Assembly (NCBI GenBank): GCA_016716715.1
Contig: JADJVE010000005.1
Span: 1-64,000 of the forward strand
Origin: Acidobacteriota bacterium
GTDB taxonomy: Bacteria > Acidobacteriota > Thermoanaerobaculia > UBA5066
DNA: 64,000 nt
Direction: 5' to 3'
Positions within the stretch are counted from its first letter, which is position 1, and each line of letters begins with the position of its first letter. Below the pieces are notes generated by a model. It searched no databases. It saw nothing but the letters and a program-made list of their open reading frames with translations, and was not told the DNA's origin. Below, piece by piece: positions 1-8,376 of the stretch. Both the position numbers and the translations under genes were made by a program.

Positions 1-1073
1 TACGCGGACTCCAGCGTCTTCACGCCGTCGTTGTCGCCGACGACGTACTTGCTGCCGCTCCAGATCGCGGCGCCGGCGGTTCTTCCCTTCGCGTCGACCG
101 CGTAGAAGTTGACGTTGAACTTCGGACGGCCCTTTTCGTCGCGGTGGCGGGGGACTTTGTGCGTCTTCTCGTCGATGCGCTTGAGGGCGAGGAGGCAGGC
201 CTCCTCCGGGCTCTTGCCCTGCCGCATGAACTCGACGACCGTGTGCGAGCCGCACGTCAGGAGGTTCGCCTCGCCGCGCCCCGTGGATCCGCAGCTCCCC
301 ACGCCGTTCTCGGAGTAGATGCCCGCGCCGATCACCGGCGAGTCGCCGAGGCGGCCGGGGATCTTGAAGAAGAGGCCGGACGTCGTCGTGACGCCCACGA
401 GATCGCCCTTGGCGTCGCGGACGGACATGTGAATCGTCCCCTGCGGCCGGAAGAACTCGCTGCCGTACTTCTTGATGAACTGCTTGATGTCCGGATCCTC
501 GGCTTCCTTGCCGGCCTCAATCCAGTCGTCGCTGTCCGACAGGCGCTCTCTCCAGTAGAGCCAGATCTTCCGCGTCTTCTCCGTGAGGAGGTCCTCGACG
601 GGGAAGCCGTGCGCCGTCGCGAACTTCCGCGCGCCCGCGCCCACGAGGAAGACGCGGTCGGTTCTCTCCATGACGAGCTTCGCGACCTTCGACGGCGTCT
701 TGCAGCCTTCCAGCGCGCCGACGGCGCCCGCGCGCAGCGTGCGCCCGTCCATGACGGCCGCGTCCAGCTGGACGACGCCCTCCTCGTTCGGGATTCCGCC
801 GTACCCGACGCTCATGTCGTTCGGGTCGAGCTCGTTCACGTTCACGCCGACGATCGCGGCGTCGAGCGGGTCGTAGCCCTGGATGAGCGCCTGCCGCGCG
901 GCCTTCGCGGCCTCGACGCCGTTGGCGGACGTCACGAGGACGTAGCCGTCGGTTGAGGGCGCGGCGCCGGGAGACTGCGCAGAGAGAATTTCTTCGAAGG
1001 GTGAAGAGGGGAAGGCGCTCGCGGCGGCTACAGCGGCCGCGGCCTTCAAGAATCGCCTGCGGGTATTAGCCAT
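1..1073 (-). CDS. N4-(beta-N-acetylglucosaminyl)-L-asparaginase family Ntn-hydrolase, Tat-exported, 3' end cut by window
   Basis: I read about 357 codons from an ATG at 1073; the C-terminus lies beyond the left edge. The N-terminus carries a twin-arginine motif (NTRRRFLK) and an alanine-rich hydrophobic stretch, so the folded enzyme is probably exported by Tat. The glycosylasparaginase/isoaspartyl-peptidase signature is clear: QGTIHMS with Thr213 as the likely autoproteolysis nucleophile, then KIPGRLGDSPVIGAG and CGSTGRGE, which line up with the substrate pocket of the family. The residue before the nucleophile is Gly, as in plant-type asparaginases, instead of the Asp of human AGA. Family role: hydrolysis of the Asn-GlcNAc bond or of isoaspartyl peptides after self-cleavage into alpha and beta chains. 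A copy of the dispersed repeat lies at 985-1011 and encodes the PFEEILS segment just after the signal region. Confidence 0.88.
   Translation of the reverse strand, partial: MANTRRRFLKAAAAVAAASAFPSSPFEEILSAQSPGAAPSTDGYVLVTSANGVEAAKAARQALIQGYDPLDAAIVGVNVNELDPNDMSVGYGGIPNEEGVVQLDAAVMDGRTLRAGAVGALEGCKTPSKVAKLVMERTDRVFLVGAGARKFATAHGFPVEDLLTEKTRKIWLYWRERLSDSDDWIEAGKEAEDPDIKQFIKKYGSEFFRPQGTIHMSVRDAKGDLVGVTTTSGLFFKIPGRLGDSPVIGAGIYSENGVGSCGSTGRGEANLLTCGSHTVVEFMRQGKSPEEACLLALKRIDEKTHKVPRHRDEKGRPKFNVNFYAVDAKGRTAGAAIWSGSKYVVGDNDGVKTLESA
985..1011 (+). repeat. Dispersed AT-rich repeat, copy A
   Basis: AATTTCTTCGAAGGGTGAAG then AGGGG: the core with one extra G. It lies in the signal-region boundary of the asparaginase gene, opposite in orientation to it. 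Confidence 0.6.
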
Positions 1074-1097
1074 GCGGCGCAGGATACGCCGCCGGCC

Positions 1098-1508
1098 TTA
1101 CTCCTCCGGCAGCTCGACTTCCTCGGACTCCTGGCGGACGCTGCCGGGCAGCGCGTACTTGAGGATGATGTCGCCGAGGTTCTGGGAGAACGTCGAGCGC
1201 ATGAGCACCTGGTCGCAGCCGGACTTCTTGGCGCGCTCGATCAGCTCGAGCTGTTTGTGCTCGCAGTAGCCGACCACCATGATCCCCTTCGTCTTCGGGG
1301 CCTTCTTGAGGGCCGTGATCGCGGCGATCGGGTCGCTCTTGAGGGCGAGGTCGATCAGGACGAGCCCGACGCGGGCCGGATCGGCCTTTTTTTCGATCTC
1401 GGCGGGCGTATCGAGGAAGACGCCCGGCGTCTGGCTGGATTTCAGCGCGTGTTCGATCTTCGTTCTCCAGAAGAGGTCGTCTGTCAGGACGAGCACGGTG
1501 CGATTCAT
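1098..1508 (-). CDS. Stand-alone CheY-like receiver domain
   Basis: 136 residues, the size of a single receiver domain with no output domain. The acidic pair Asp10/Asp11 follows beta-1 (TVLVLTDD) and the likely phospho-acceptor Asp53 lies in LVLIDLAL, as in response regulators. The usual Lys after beta-5 is not evident; the local sequence is QVLMRSTF, so phosphorylation may be weak or the domain may work as a protein-protein module. Start chosen at 1508 because a GAGGAGG ribosome site sits 4 bases upstream. No histidine kinase is adjacent, so the partner is unknown. It is transcribed toward the asparaginase and away from the OPT transporter. Confidence 0.7.
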   Translation of the reverse strand: MNRTVLVLTDDLFWRTKIEHALKSSQTPGVFLDTPAEIEKKADPARVGLVLIDLALKSDPIAAITALKKAPKTKGIMVVGYCEHKQLELIERAKKSGCDQVLMRSTFSQNLGDIILKYALPGSVRQESEEVELPEE

Positions 1509-1720
1509 GGTCCCTCCTCGGAGGAGGCAGACCCCGGTCCCGGGTGGCCCGGCCGTCTACGTGGGACTGCGTCACCCTGAAGTATAGCCGCGACAGGCGT
1601 TTCCCGTTCGACAATCCGGGCGCTGGAGTGTCAGACTCCGCGCGTTTCCATGACCGAATATCGCCGAATGCACCGGCCGGCCTCACCCGCGACCCGCGGT
1701 GCAAGGAGGATTTTTTCCGC

Positions 1721-3769
1721 ATGAGCGACAAGGATTTCAAGCCGTTCGTCCCCGCCGACTCCCAGATGCGGGAGTTCACGGGGCGAGCCCTCGTCCTGGG
1801 CCTCCTCATGAGCGTCATCCTGGGCGCCGCCAACGCCTACCTCGGCCTGAAGGCCGGCATGACGATCGCCGCGACGTACCCGGCGGCCGTCATCGGGATG
1901 GCGGTTCTCCGGATCTTCAAGGGCTCGCTCCTCGAGGAAAACTTCGCCCGAACCGTCGGGTCGATCGGCGAATCGGTCGCGGCCGGCGCGATCTTCACGA
2001 TCCCGGCGTTCGTGATCCTCGGGATGTGGAAGTTCCAGGGCTGGAACGCCGCCGAGTACCTCACGGCGACGGCCCTCATGATCCTCGGCGGCTTCCTCGG
2101 CATCCTCTTCGTGACGGTGCTCCGGCGCGTCATGGTCGAGGACAAGTCGCTGCCGTTCCCCGAGTCCGTCGCCGCGGCCGAGATCCACAAGGCCGGCCAG
2201 CGCGGCGCCGAGGCGGCGCAGCAGCTCTTCAAGGCGATGGGCGTCGGGGCGGTCATCAAGTTCCTCGGCGACTTCGGGCTCTTCAGGGCCTCGAACGATT
2301 TCCAGATCGCGGTGGGCAAGGTTGGCGAGAGCTTCGTGCGTCTCGGCCTCAAGGGTGACGCGCGCAAGATCGAGACCGGCGGCGTCACGACGATGTCCGC
2401 CCCTGCCGCCACGCCCGCGTACTTCGGCGTCGGCTACATCATCGGACCCGAGCTGGGCGCCCTGAACTTCGCGGGCGGCCTCCTCGCGTGGGGCCTCTTC
2501 GTGCCGCTCCTCGTCTTCTTCCTCGGTCCGAACCACATCGGCGCCTACACGGCCGCCGACGGCACCCAGAACTGGGCGGGCCTCGCGGGCCACCTCTACC
2601 GCTACATCGTCCGGCCGATCGCGGTCGGCGGCATGCTAGTCGGCGCGTGCTTCACGCTCTTCCGGATGCGGAAGAACCTCGTCGCCGGCATCAAGCGCGG
2701 CGTTCAGGACGTCAAGAAGTCGGCGGCGGCCGCCGCGGCCACCTCGCGCATCGAGAAGGACCTCAGCCTGAAGGTCGTCGGCCTCGGCATCGCGGCCGTC
2801 TTCGTCCTCATGGTCGGCCTCTACTACTACTTCACGGGCGTCATGGGCGGCGCGTTCCTCGCGGCGCTCGTCATGCTCGTGACGGGCTTCTTCTTCGCGG
2901 CCGTGTCCGGAAATCTCGTTGGGATGATCGGCTCGTCGAACAACCCGATCTCGGGCCTCACGCTCGCGACGACGATCGTCGCCGCGCTCACCATGGTCAT
3001 CATCGGCGTCAAGGGCGCGCAGGGCGTCGCGGCCGTCCTCGGCGTCGCGGCGGTCGTCTGCGTGTCGTCGGCGGTCGCGGGCGAGATGCTGCAGGACCTC
3101 AAGGTCGGGCACATCCTCGGCGGCACGCCGTGGAAGATGCAGCTCGGCGACATCCTCGGCGTCCTCGTCGCGGGCCTCGTGATGTTCTTCCCGCTCTACC
3201 TCCTCCACACGTCCGACCTCGCCTCGAACCCCGGCGTCGGCGGCTTCGGCGGGCCGAACCTCCCGGCCCCGCAGGCGGGCCTCATGGCGGCGCTCTCGCA
3301 GGGCATCGTGGGCGGCGAGATGGCGTGGCCGCTCGTCCTCGTCGGGATCGCGATGGGCCTCTCGCTCATCCTCATCCGCGTCAAGAGCCCGATGCTCTTC
3401 TCGGTCGGCATGTACCTGCCGCTCGAGACGACGTTCGCGATCTTCATCGGCGGCCTCATCAAGGGCGCCGTGACGAAGTCCGCCGACAAGCGCGGCTACA
3501 ACGAGGCGCAGAAGGCGCGCGTCGAGAACGCGGGCGTCCTCGCGGCGTCCGGCCTCATCGCGGGCGAGGCGCTCGTCGGGCTGCTCGTGGCGGGCGTCGT
3601 CGCGTTCCGGTCCGACAACAAGTTCCCGCAGATCGGCGGGATGTTCGACGCGGTGGGCGGATGGCTCGCGATCCCGATCATGCTCATCCTCGCGGCGTAC
3701 CTCGTCTGGGTGCCGCTCGGGAAGGCCGGAGCGGCCGACGAGCCGGCTCCTCCGACCGCAATGATGTGA
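1721..3769 (+). CDS. OPT family oligopeptide/metal-chelate transporter
   Basis: 682 residues, multi-pass inner-membrane protein of the OPT family. The first transmembrane region contains NAYLGLKAGMTIAATYPAA and the next GSIGESVAAGAIFTIPA, both typical of bacterial OPT proteins (the TIGR00733-type group). The family moves oligopeptides or metal-chelate complexes by secondary transport; the substrate cannot be read from sequence. An upstream in-frame extension to 1544 exists, but I chose the ATG at 1721 because AAGGAGG lies at 1702-1709 and the protein similarity begins there. The stop codon overlaps the GTG start of the DUF2752 gene by 4 bases, so the two are probably co-translated. Confidence 0.92.
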   Translation: MSDKDFKPFVPADSQMREFTGRALVLGLLMSVILGAANAYLGLKAGMTIAATYPAAVIGMAVLRIFKGSLLEENFARTVGSIGESVAAGAIFTIPAFVILGMWKFQGWNAAEYLTATALMILGGFLGILFVTVLRRVMVEDKSLPFPESVAAAEIHKAGQRGAEAAQQLFKAMGVGAVIKFLGDFGLFRASNDFQIAVGKVGESFVRLGLKGDARKIETGGVTTMSAPAATPAYFGVGYIIGPELGALNFAGGLLAWGLFVPLLVFFLGPNHIGAYTAADGTQNWAGLAGHLYRYIVRPIAVGGMLVGACFTLFRMRKNLVAGIKRGVQDVKKSAAAAAATSRIEKDLSLKVVGLGIAAVFVLMVGLYYYFTGVMGGAFLAALVMLVTGFFFAAVSGNLVGMIGSSNNPISGLTLATTIVAALTMVIIGVKGAQGVAAVLGVAAVVCVSSAVAGEMLQDLKVGHILGGTPWKMQLGDILGVLVAGLVMFFPLYLLHTSDLASNPGVGGFGGPNLPAPQAGLMAALSQGIVGGEMAWPLVLVGIAMGLSLILIRVKSPMLFSVGMYLPLETTFAIFIGGLIKGAVTKSADKRGYNEAQKARVENAGVLAASGLIAGEALVGLLVAGVVAFRSDNKFPQIGGMFDAVGGWLAIPIMLILAAYLVWVPLGKAGAADEPAPPTAMM

Positions 3770-4050
3770 GCCGTCGAAAGATACTGAGCCTGGGGACCGC
3801 CGCGCTCGCCGCGGCGGTCCTTTTCCTTTTCGACCCTGCGACGACGGGCTTCTACCCGCCGTGCCTCTTCAAGACCATCCTCGGAACGCAGTGTCCCGGC
3901 TGCGGCTCGCTGCGCGCCGCGCACCAGCTCCTGCACGGAAACATCAGCGAGGCATGGGCGCTCAACAAGTCGCTCCTGATCGCGCTGCCGCTTGCGGCTG
4001 CGATCTCCCTCTTCACCTTTCTAAGAAGATCTTCGAAACCCCCGGTCTGA
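3766..4050 (+). CDS. DUF2752 family small membrane protein
   Basis: 94 residues from a GTG start that overlaps the OPT stop (GTGA). It has a hydrophobic N-terminal helix, the DUF2752 signature PPCLFKTILGTQCPGCG followed by LRAAHQLLHGN, and a second hydrophobic helix. Function of the family is not known. The two cysteines in CPGC and the cysteine of PPC are the typical conserved positions. The last residues (LFTFLRRSSKPPV) are encoded by a copy of the dispersed AT-rich repeat at 4007-4035 in reverse orientation, so the extreme C-terminus may be foreign to the family. Confidence 0.82.
   Translation: MSRRKILSLGTAALAAAVLFLFDPATTGFYPPCLFKTILGTQCPGCGSLRAAHQLLHGNISEAWALNKSLLIALPLAAAISLFTFLRRSSKPPV
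4007..4035 (-). repeat. Dispersed AT-rich repeat, copy B
   Basis: Read on the minus strand this is close to the core TTTTCTTMGAAGGTGAAGAG, with one extra A in the middle. It lies in the last codons of the DUF2752 gene. Confidence 0.5.
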
Positions 4051-4204
4051 CCTGCGCAGGCGTCACAGAAACGTGCACTGTCCCCTCTTCGCTGCACGAA
4101 ACCGTGCGAGGCGTGATGAAAGTCACGCCCCCCGGGCTGGCACGGCCTTGCAACTCTCTTTTCGTCCGGGGCAAGACAGCCCAGGGCAGAAAGAGAGGCC
4201 GATC

Positions 4205-4609
4205 ATGAACACCAAGATGCGCAACCTGACGCTCGCCGCCGCGGCCCTCGCGGCCCTGACGGTGACCGCTCCGAAGGCGGCTGCGGACGACCACGGCAGG
4301 AATCAGAACCGCCGCGAGACGCCGAGGCAGGAGTACCGCGAGCGCGGGCGCGGCGGGAGCGGCCGCTACGAGGGCCACCGCCGCGCGTACGTCGCGCCCG
4401 TCCGCCCGGTGGCCCGCTACGGCTACGGCCACGGCTACGCCGCGCCGTTCCGGATCTTCTCGGGCTTCCGCTTCTACTCGGCGTATCCCGGCCCCGGCTA
4501 CGTCTACATCGCGGACCTCGGCTGGGTCGTGCCGCCCTTCTTCGGCGCGGTCTGGATCCCGAGCCACTACGACGTCGGGGGCTACTGGGTCGACGGCTTC
4601 TGGCGCTGA
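4205..4609 (+). CDS. Secreted Arg/Gly/Tyr-rich protein with YWVDGFW-type C-terminus
   Basis: 134 residues. A signal peptide (MNTKMRNLTLAAAALAALTV, cleavage near ...APKAAA) is followed by a low-complexity stretch rich in Arg, Gly and Tyr (about residues 30-80) and then an aromatic segment ending VGGYWVDGFWR. The ending resembles the YXWXXGYW-like repeats seen in small periplasmic proteins of many Gram-negatives, whose role is unknown. An AGAGAGG ribosome site precedes the ATG. The start at 4205 is preferred to an upstream in-frame codon at 4073 because only this start gives a signal peptide. Confidence 0.75.
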   Translation: MNTKMRNLTLAAAALAALTVTAPKAAADDHGRNQNRRETPRQEYRERGRGGSGRYEGHRRAYVAPVRPVARYGYGHGYAAPFRIFSGFRFYSAYPGPGYVYIADLGWVVPPFFGAVWIPSHYDVGGYWVDGFWR

Positions 4610-4640
4610 GCGAAGCCTGCGACGCGGACGGCGGGCGGCC

Positions 4641-5717
4641 TCAGGGCCGCCCGCTCTCGCGTTTCAGGAGCTCGCGCTTGCGTGCGACCCCCCATCGGTA
4701 GCCGCCGAGGGCGCCGTCGTTCCTCACGATACGGTGGCACGGGACGACGAGGGCCGCCGGGTTGTGTGCGCAGGCCGAGGCGACGGCGCGCGCGGCCGAG
4801 GGCCGGCCGATCGCGGCCGCGAGCTGGGAGTACGAGCGCGTCTCGCCGCGCGGGACTGCGCGCAGCGCTTCCCACACGCGCCGCTGGAACGTCGTCGCGC
4901 GCAGGTCGAGCGGGATCGACGAGAGGTCGACGGCCTCCGCCAGCGACCGCGCGATGCGCTCCGTCCACGCCGCGAGCGCGGCGGGCGCCTTCTCGATCAG
5001 GGCCTCGGGGTACTCGCTTCGGAGGCCCGCCTCGAGCGCGCGCTCCGAGTCGCCGAGCGTCACGGCGCAAACGCCGCGTTCCGTCGCCGCGACGAGGAGC
5101 CGCCCGAGCGGGGTCGGGACGGTTGCGAATCGGACGTGCAGGCCCTTGCCGCCGCGCGCGTAGCGCGCGGGAGTCGTCCCGAGGTGGCGTGGGGCGTTCG
5201 CGTACGCGCGGCTGGACGAGCCGTACCCGGCCTCGAAGCTCGCGGAGGCGACGGGCGCCCCGTCCTTCAGGAGCGCCTTGAGCCGGTCGGCGCGCTGCGC
5301 GTCGGCGTAGCGCTTCGGCGTGACGCCGAGGAGCTTCTTGAACGTCCTCTGGAAGTGGAAGGGCGAGAGGCCCGCCACGCGCGCGAGCGTCGCGAGCGGG
5401 ACGCTCTCGTCGGCGTGCGCCTCGAGGAACGCGACGGCCCGCCGGACGGCGCGCACGGCTTCGGGCGGCTCGGTCGTTGCGGGCCTGCAGCGCAGGCAGG
5501 CGCGGAAGCCGGCGGCCTCGGCCTCGCCGGGCCCGGCGAAGAAGCGCACGTTTTCGCGGTTCGGGCGGCGGGCCGCGCAGGACGGCCGGCAGTAGACGCC
5601 GGTCGTCGCGACGGCGAAGACGAAGCGGCCGTCCTCGGAGGCGTCGCGGGAAACCACGGCCTTCCAGGCGGCGCGGGGGTCGGGGGAGGACGGCGCGGGC
5701 ATCGCGGTGATCATCAT
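4641..5717 (-). CDS. ada: Ada: bifunctional DNA repair methyltransferase / AraC-type regulator
   Basis: 358 residues with the full Ada architecture. Residues about 10-80 form the zinc domain that takes methyl groups from phosphotriesters (Cys43, Cys47, Cys74, Cys77; Cys43 is expected to be the acceptor). Residues about 85-185 are an AraC helix-turn-helix pair (ATLARVAGLSPFHFQRTFKK). Residues about 195-355 are the O6-methylguanine methyltransferase with the PCHRIVRNDG motif and active-site Cys327. Self-methylation is known to turn Ada into an activator of its own regulon. Start could be 5717, 5714 or 5702; all lie upstream of the zinc domain. Confidence 0.93.
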   Translation of the reverse strand: MMITAMPAPSSPDPRAAWKAVVSRDASEDGRFVFAVATTGVYCRPSCAARRPNRENVRFFAGPGEAEAAGFRACLRCRPATTEPPEAVRAVRRAVAFLEAHADESVPLATLARVAGLSPFHFQRTFKKLLGVTPKRYADAQRADRLKALLKDGAPVASASFEAGYGSSSRAYANAPRHLGTTPARYARGGKGLHVRFATVPTPLGRLLVAATERGVCAVTLGDSERALEAGLRSEYPEALIEKAPAALAAWTERIARSLAEAVDLSSIPLDLRATTFQRRVWEALRAVPRGETRSYSQLAAAIGRPSAARAVASACAHNPAALVVPCHRIVRNDGALGGYRWGVARKRELLKRESGRP

Positions 5718-5788
5718 GCCGCCAATGTGCGGCGGGGAAGGCCCTTCCTCTCCCCGGATCTTGCTGCCGAATCCGCTCCAGGAAACGG

Positions 5789-6478
5789 TCAGCGCTTGAA
5801 CAGCGGCAGCAGCGTCGTCTCGAGGCGCTTGAAGAGGGCCGCCGTCGCTTCCACGTCGCGCCGGCAGTACTCGGCTACCTCGGCGAGCCGCCCCTCGCGA
5901 TACGCGTCACCCACGGCGTAGCCGTGCATCTCCTCGCTCTTCGGCGAGGGGATGCCGAACGCGAGGCAGGCGGAGTGAAGGGAGGGCCACTGGTCACGGG
6001 AGACGGTTCCGTAAAACGTCAGCACTTCGAGGAGGTCGATATGCGATTCGACGGAATACCGATAGCCGGAAAGATTCTTTGAAGGTGAAAGAGCGTGGGC
6101 CGCGCTCCTCACGGAAAGGAAGGGTCCGTCGAAGGCGCGGCCGTTGAAGGAGACGAAGACCTCGAACTTCGAGAGGGCCGTCCAGAACTCGACGAGCATC
6201 TCCCGCTCACCGCATCCGACATATTCAAAGAATCCGTCTTCTGACTTCTCTTCGCGCCGATCCGCCGCCTCGTACCAGACCTTTCCCTGCCCACTCTCGG
6301 GATTCATCATCGCAATCACGATGACCTTGCCCGTATAGGGAGAGAGGGCCCCGCCCTCTTTCATTCTAAGAAAATCCTCGTGGTCTTCGGCCCGGCGCGT
6401 CAGCTTCTCCCTCTGGAGGGGGTCCAGCTCGAGCCACGGGAACGACACCGTCTCGATGTCGAAGACGACCGTCTTCAC
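5789..6478 (-). CDS. DEDD-type 3'-5' exonuclease (PolB-exonuclease-like, RNase H fold)
   Basis: 229 residues from a GTG at 6478. The three exonuclease motifs are visible: VFDIETV (Asp7, Glu9), SFNGRAFDGPFL and YCRRDVEATAAL. This matches the predicted 3'-5' exonuclease group related to the PolB proofreading domain. Role is likely DNA or RNA end processing; no polymerase is nearby. The region 5950-6400 is clearly less GC-rich than its neighbours and holds two or three copies of the dispersed repeat (6070-6094, 6354-6378, and a weaker one at 6212-6236), so parts of this coding sequence may be built from inserted repeat units. The gene stops 10 bases after the hydrolase stop on the same strand. 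Confidence 0.8.
   Translation of the reverse strand: MKTVVFDIETVSFPWLELDPLQREKLTRRAEDHEDFLRMKEGGALSPYTGKVIVIAMMNPESGQGKVWYEAADRREEKSEDGFFEYVGCGEREMLVEFWTALSKFEVFVSFNGRAFDGPFLSVRSAAHALSPSKNLSGYRYSVESHIDLLEVLTFYGTVSRDQWPSLHSACLAFGIPSPKSEEMHGYAVGDAYREGRLAEVAEYCRRDVEATAALFKRLETTLLPLFKR
6070..6094 (+). repeat. Dispersed AT-rich repeat, copy C
   Basis: AAGATTCTTTGAAGGTGAAA then GAGCG, inside the exonuclease gene in reverse to the coding strand (encodes SPSKNLS). Confidence 0.55.
6354..6378 (-). repeat. Dispersed AT-rich repeat, copy D
   Basis: On the minus strand GATTTTCTTAGAATGAAAGA then GGGC; coding-sense copy in the exonuclease (DFLRMKEGG). Three bases of the core are missing. A weaker similar stretch lies at 6212-6236. 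Confidence 0.5.
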
Positions 6479-6489
6479 GGGGCGGAAGC

Positions 6490-7275
6490 TTACTTGAGGC
6501 GCTCGGAAAGCCAGTCGAAAACGGCCTTCTCGGCCTCGGGGTGCTCGCGCAGGACCGCGAGGTTGTGCGCGGCCCCCGGAAGGAGCAGCAGGCGTTTCGG
6601 GGCCTGCGCGGCCGCCTCGAGCTTCTTCGCCGAGTCGGCGCGGCCGGGGTCGGCCTCGCACGCGAGGAGCAGGAGCGAACGCGCGACGGGCGGACTCTGC
6701 CCCGCGAGGCCCGCGACGCGCGGCTCGTTCACGGAGATCACGATCGCGGCGTCCACCTGCCCGCGCGCGGCCGCGAGGAGCGCGAGGTACCCGCCCACCG
6801 AGAAGCCGAGCGCGGCCGTCTTCGGCGCGCGCGCCTTCATCCACGCCGCGGCCGCCTCGACGTCGCGCGGGAAGCCGTTCGGATCCTTGAGGAGCCGCGG
6901 AGAAATCGGGATCGGCTGTCCGCTCTTCTTCGTCGACTCGCCGTGGGCGCGCAGGTCGATCGCGAGCGTCGCGTAGCCGGCCGCGCCGAGTTTTTCCGCG
7001 AGAGGCTCGAGCTCGCGCCGCTCGCGCGAGAAGTCGTGGATGAGCAGGACCGCCGGCGCCTGGGCGTTTCCGTCGACGGGCCGCCACGACGCCGCGAGCG
7101 CGACGCCGTCCGGAGTGCTGATGGTCACCCGGGCCGGGTCGGGCGGGCGCGGCACGGCCGTGGGCTCCGGTGCCTTCCGCTTCTTCTTCGCGGCGGCGGC
7201 CGGAGAGGCCGTGAGAAACGCGACGGCCGCCAGGGCGGCGGCCGCGCGGCGCAGGCGGAACCGGTGTGCCGTCAC
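6490..7275 (-). CDS. Exported alpha/beta hydrolase (dienelactone-hydrolase-like)
   Basis: 261 residues from a GTG at 7275 that overlaps the stop of the upstream membrane-protein gene by 4 bases. An N-terminal Arg-rich then Ala-rich hydrophobic segment looks like a signal peptide, followed by a Lys-rich linker. The hydrolase core shows LLIHDFSRERRELEP (oxyanion region), LGFSVGGY (nucleophile elbow GxSxG), LACEADPGR (acid) and PGAAHNL (catalytic His). Substrate unknown; an esterase or peptidase-like activity is the family expectation. Confidence 0.85.
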   Translation of the reverse strand: MTAHRFRLRRAAAALAAVAFLTASPAAAAKKKRKAPEPTAVPRPPDPARVTISTPDGVALAASWRPVDGNAQAPAVLLIHDFSRERRELEPLAEKLGAAGYATLAIDLRAHGESTKKSGQPIPISPRLLKDPNGFPRDVEAAAAWMKARAPKTAALGFSVGGYLALLAAARGQVDAAIVISVNEPRVAGLAGQSPPVARSLLLLACEADPGRADSAKKLEAAAQAPKRLLLLPGAAHNLAVLREHPEAEKAVFDWLSERLK

Positions 7276-8297
7276 TTCGGGCGGAAGCCGCTCCCGAAGG
7301 CGAAGAGCACGTGGTCGTGCGCGTAGTGCACGAGGAGGAACGACAGGACGACCGCGTAGTAGCTCGGCTCGGCCGGCAGCTTCAGGACGATCGTGAGGAG
7401 GACGATGATGAACGTCGCGCCGGTCGTCAGCAGGATGTTCCAGCCGTAGTAGCGGAAGAACTTCCCGGGCTTGGCGAGCCTCTTCGCGAGGCTCTCCTTC
7501 GCGATCGTGTTGTCCTGCTGGAGGATGAGATACGTGAGGCCGAGGTACTGGAAGGAGTGCCACGCGTTGAAGCCCTGGAAGGAAACCGAGAGCTCGGGCA
7601 TCCGCGGGATGACGAGCGCGACGCCGACCGTGAGCGCCATGAAGAACACGTACGGTCCGCCGACTTCCTTACGCCGGATCTGGTTCAGCGTGTAGACGAC
7701 CCATGTGGCGATGAGCCCGGCCGTGACGACCGCGAACGAATCGGCGAACCAGGCGTGCTTGAGGAACTCCGGGAACCAGAGCGACGTGTCCCCGATCTTG
7801 AACGTCCCGTTCACGTGCCGGTACATCGCGTAGCTGTAGAGGGAAAAGAGGATTACGGAGACGTCGAGGCCGCGCTGCCAGGGCCTGGCGGCGCCGCCCT
7901 TCTCGCGGTAGAGGTACGCGATGTACGAAGCCTGGTCGCACACGTGCATCGAGGCCCAGGTGAAGAAGAACGTGAGGAGCCACTGGAAGGCGAAGACGGC
8001 CCCGAAGATCACGATCACGGGGATGATCACGACGGGTGCGAACGTGAGCGCGGGATGGAGCTTCCGGAAGTTCGGCTCGAACACCGTCTTCAGGAAGGTC
8101 GCGTACATGTGGGGGCCGCCGACGAGAAGCGTGATGAGGATGTCCACCCCGCCTGCCGTCGTCTTTCCGAGGGAGTGGACGAGCGGCGGCACCGCCACGA
8201 GGACGGCGGAGAAGGAGAGGACGATCAGGTCCCAGCGCGGATTCGAGATCCACGGAGACGCGGAAGGCGATGAAATGGCTTCGGCGCGTGCGCTCAT
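7272..8297 (-). CDS. Polytopic membrane protein with conserved histidines, function unknown
   Basis: 341 residues with roughly eight hydrophobic segments. I do not recognise a named family. The protein has histidines placed at membrane borders: GGPHMYATF (His63), WASMHVCDQASYIAYLY (His118, Asp121), NAWHSFQYLGLTYLI (His247) and VHYAHDHVLFAF (His324, His327, His329). That pattern recalls membrane di-metal or haem enzymes such as the Brp/Blh carotenoid oxygenases, but this is only an analogy. It is translationally coupled to the downstream alpha/beta hydrolase and divergent from nadA, with 79 bases between the two starts. Confidence 0.7.
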   Translation of the reverse strand: MSARAEAISSPSASPWISNPRWDLIVLSFSAVLVAVPPLVHSLGKTTAGGVDILITLLVGGPHMYATFLKTVFEPNFRKLHPALTFAPVVIIPVIVIFGAVFAFQWLLTFFFTWASMHVCDQASYIAYLYREKGGAARPWQRGLDVSVILFSLYSYAMYRHVNGTFKIGDTSLWFPEFLKHAWFADSFAVVTAGLIATWVVYTLNQIRRKEVGGPYVFFMALTVGVALVIPRMPELSVSFQGFNAWHSFQYLGLTYLILQQDNTIAKESLAKRLAKPGKFFRYYGWNILLTTGATFIIVLLTIVLKLPAEPSYYAVVLSFLLVHYAHDHVLFAFGSGFRPK

Positions 8298-8376
8298 CTA
8301 TACCCCGCTGGCCCTTCCGGCCTTCGGCGCGGCGAGTGTAGCAAAGGGAATTCCGGGGGTTTTGCCGGGCGTTAAG

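Noticed and set aside
1045..1062. Possible inverted partner of repeat copy A
   Set aside because: The match (GATTCTTGAAGG on the minus strand) is simply the codons of the Tat motif RRFLKA.
4138..4152. Sigma-54-like promoter TGGCACG-GCC-TTGCA upstream of the secreted protein at 4205
   Set aside because: The GG to GC spacing is one base too short; sigma-54 promoters tolerate this very poorly.
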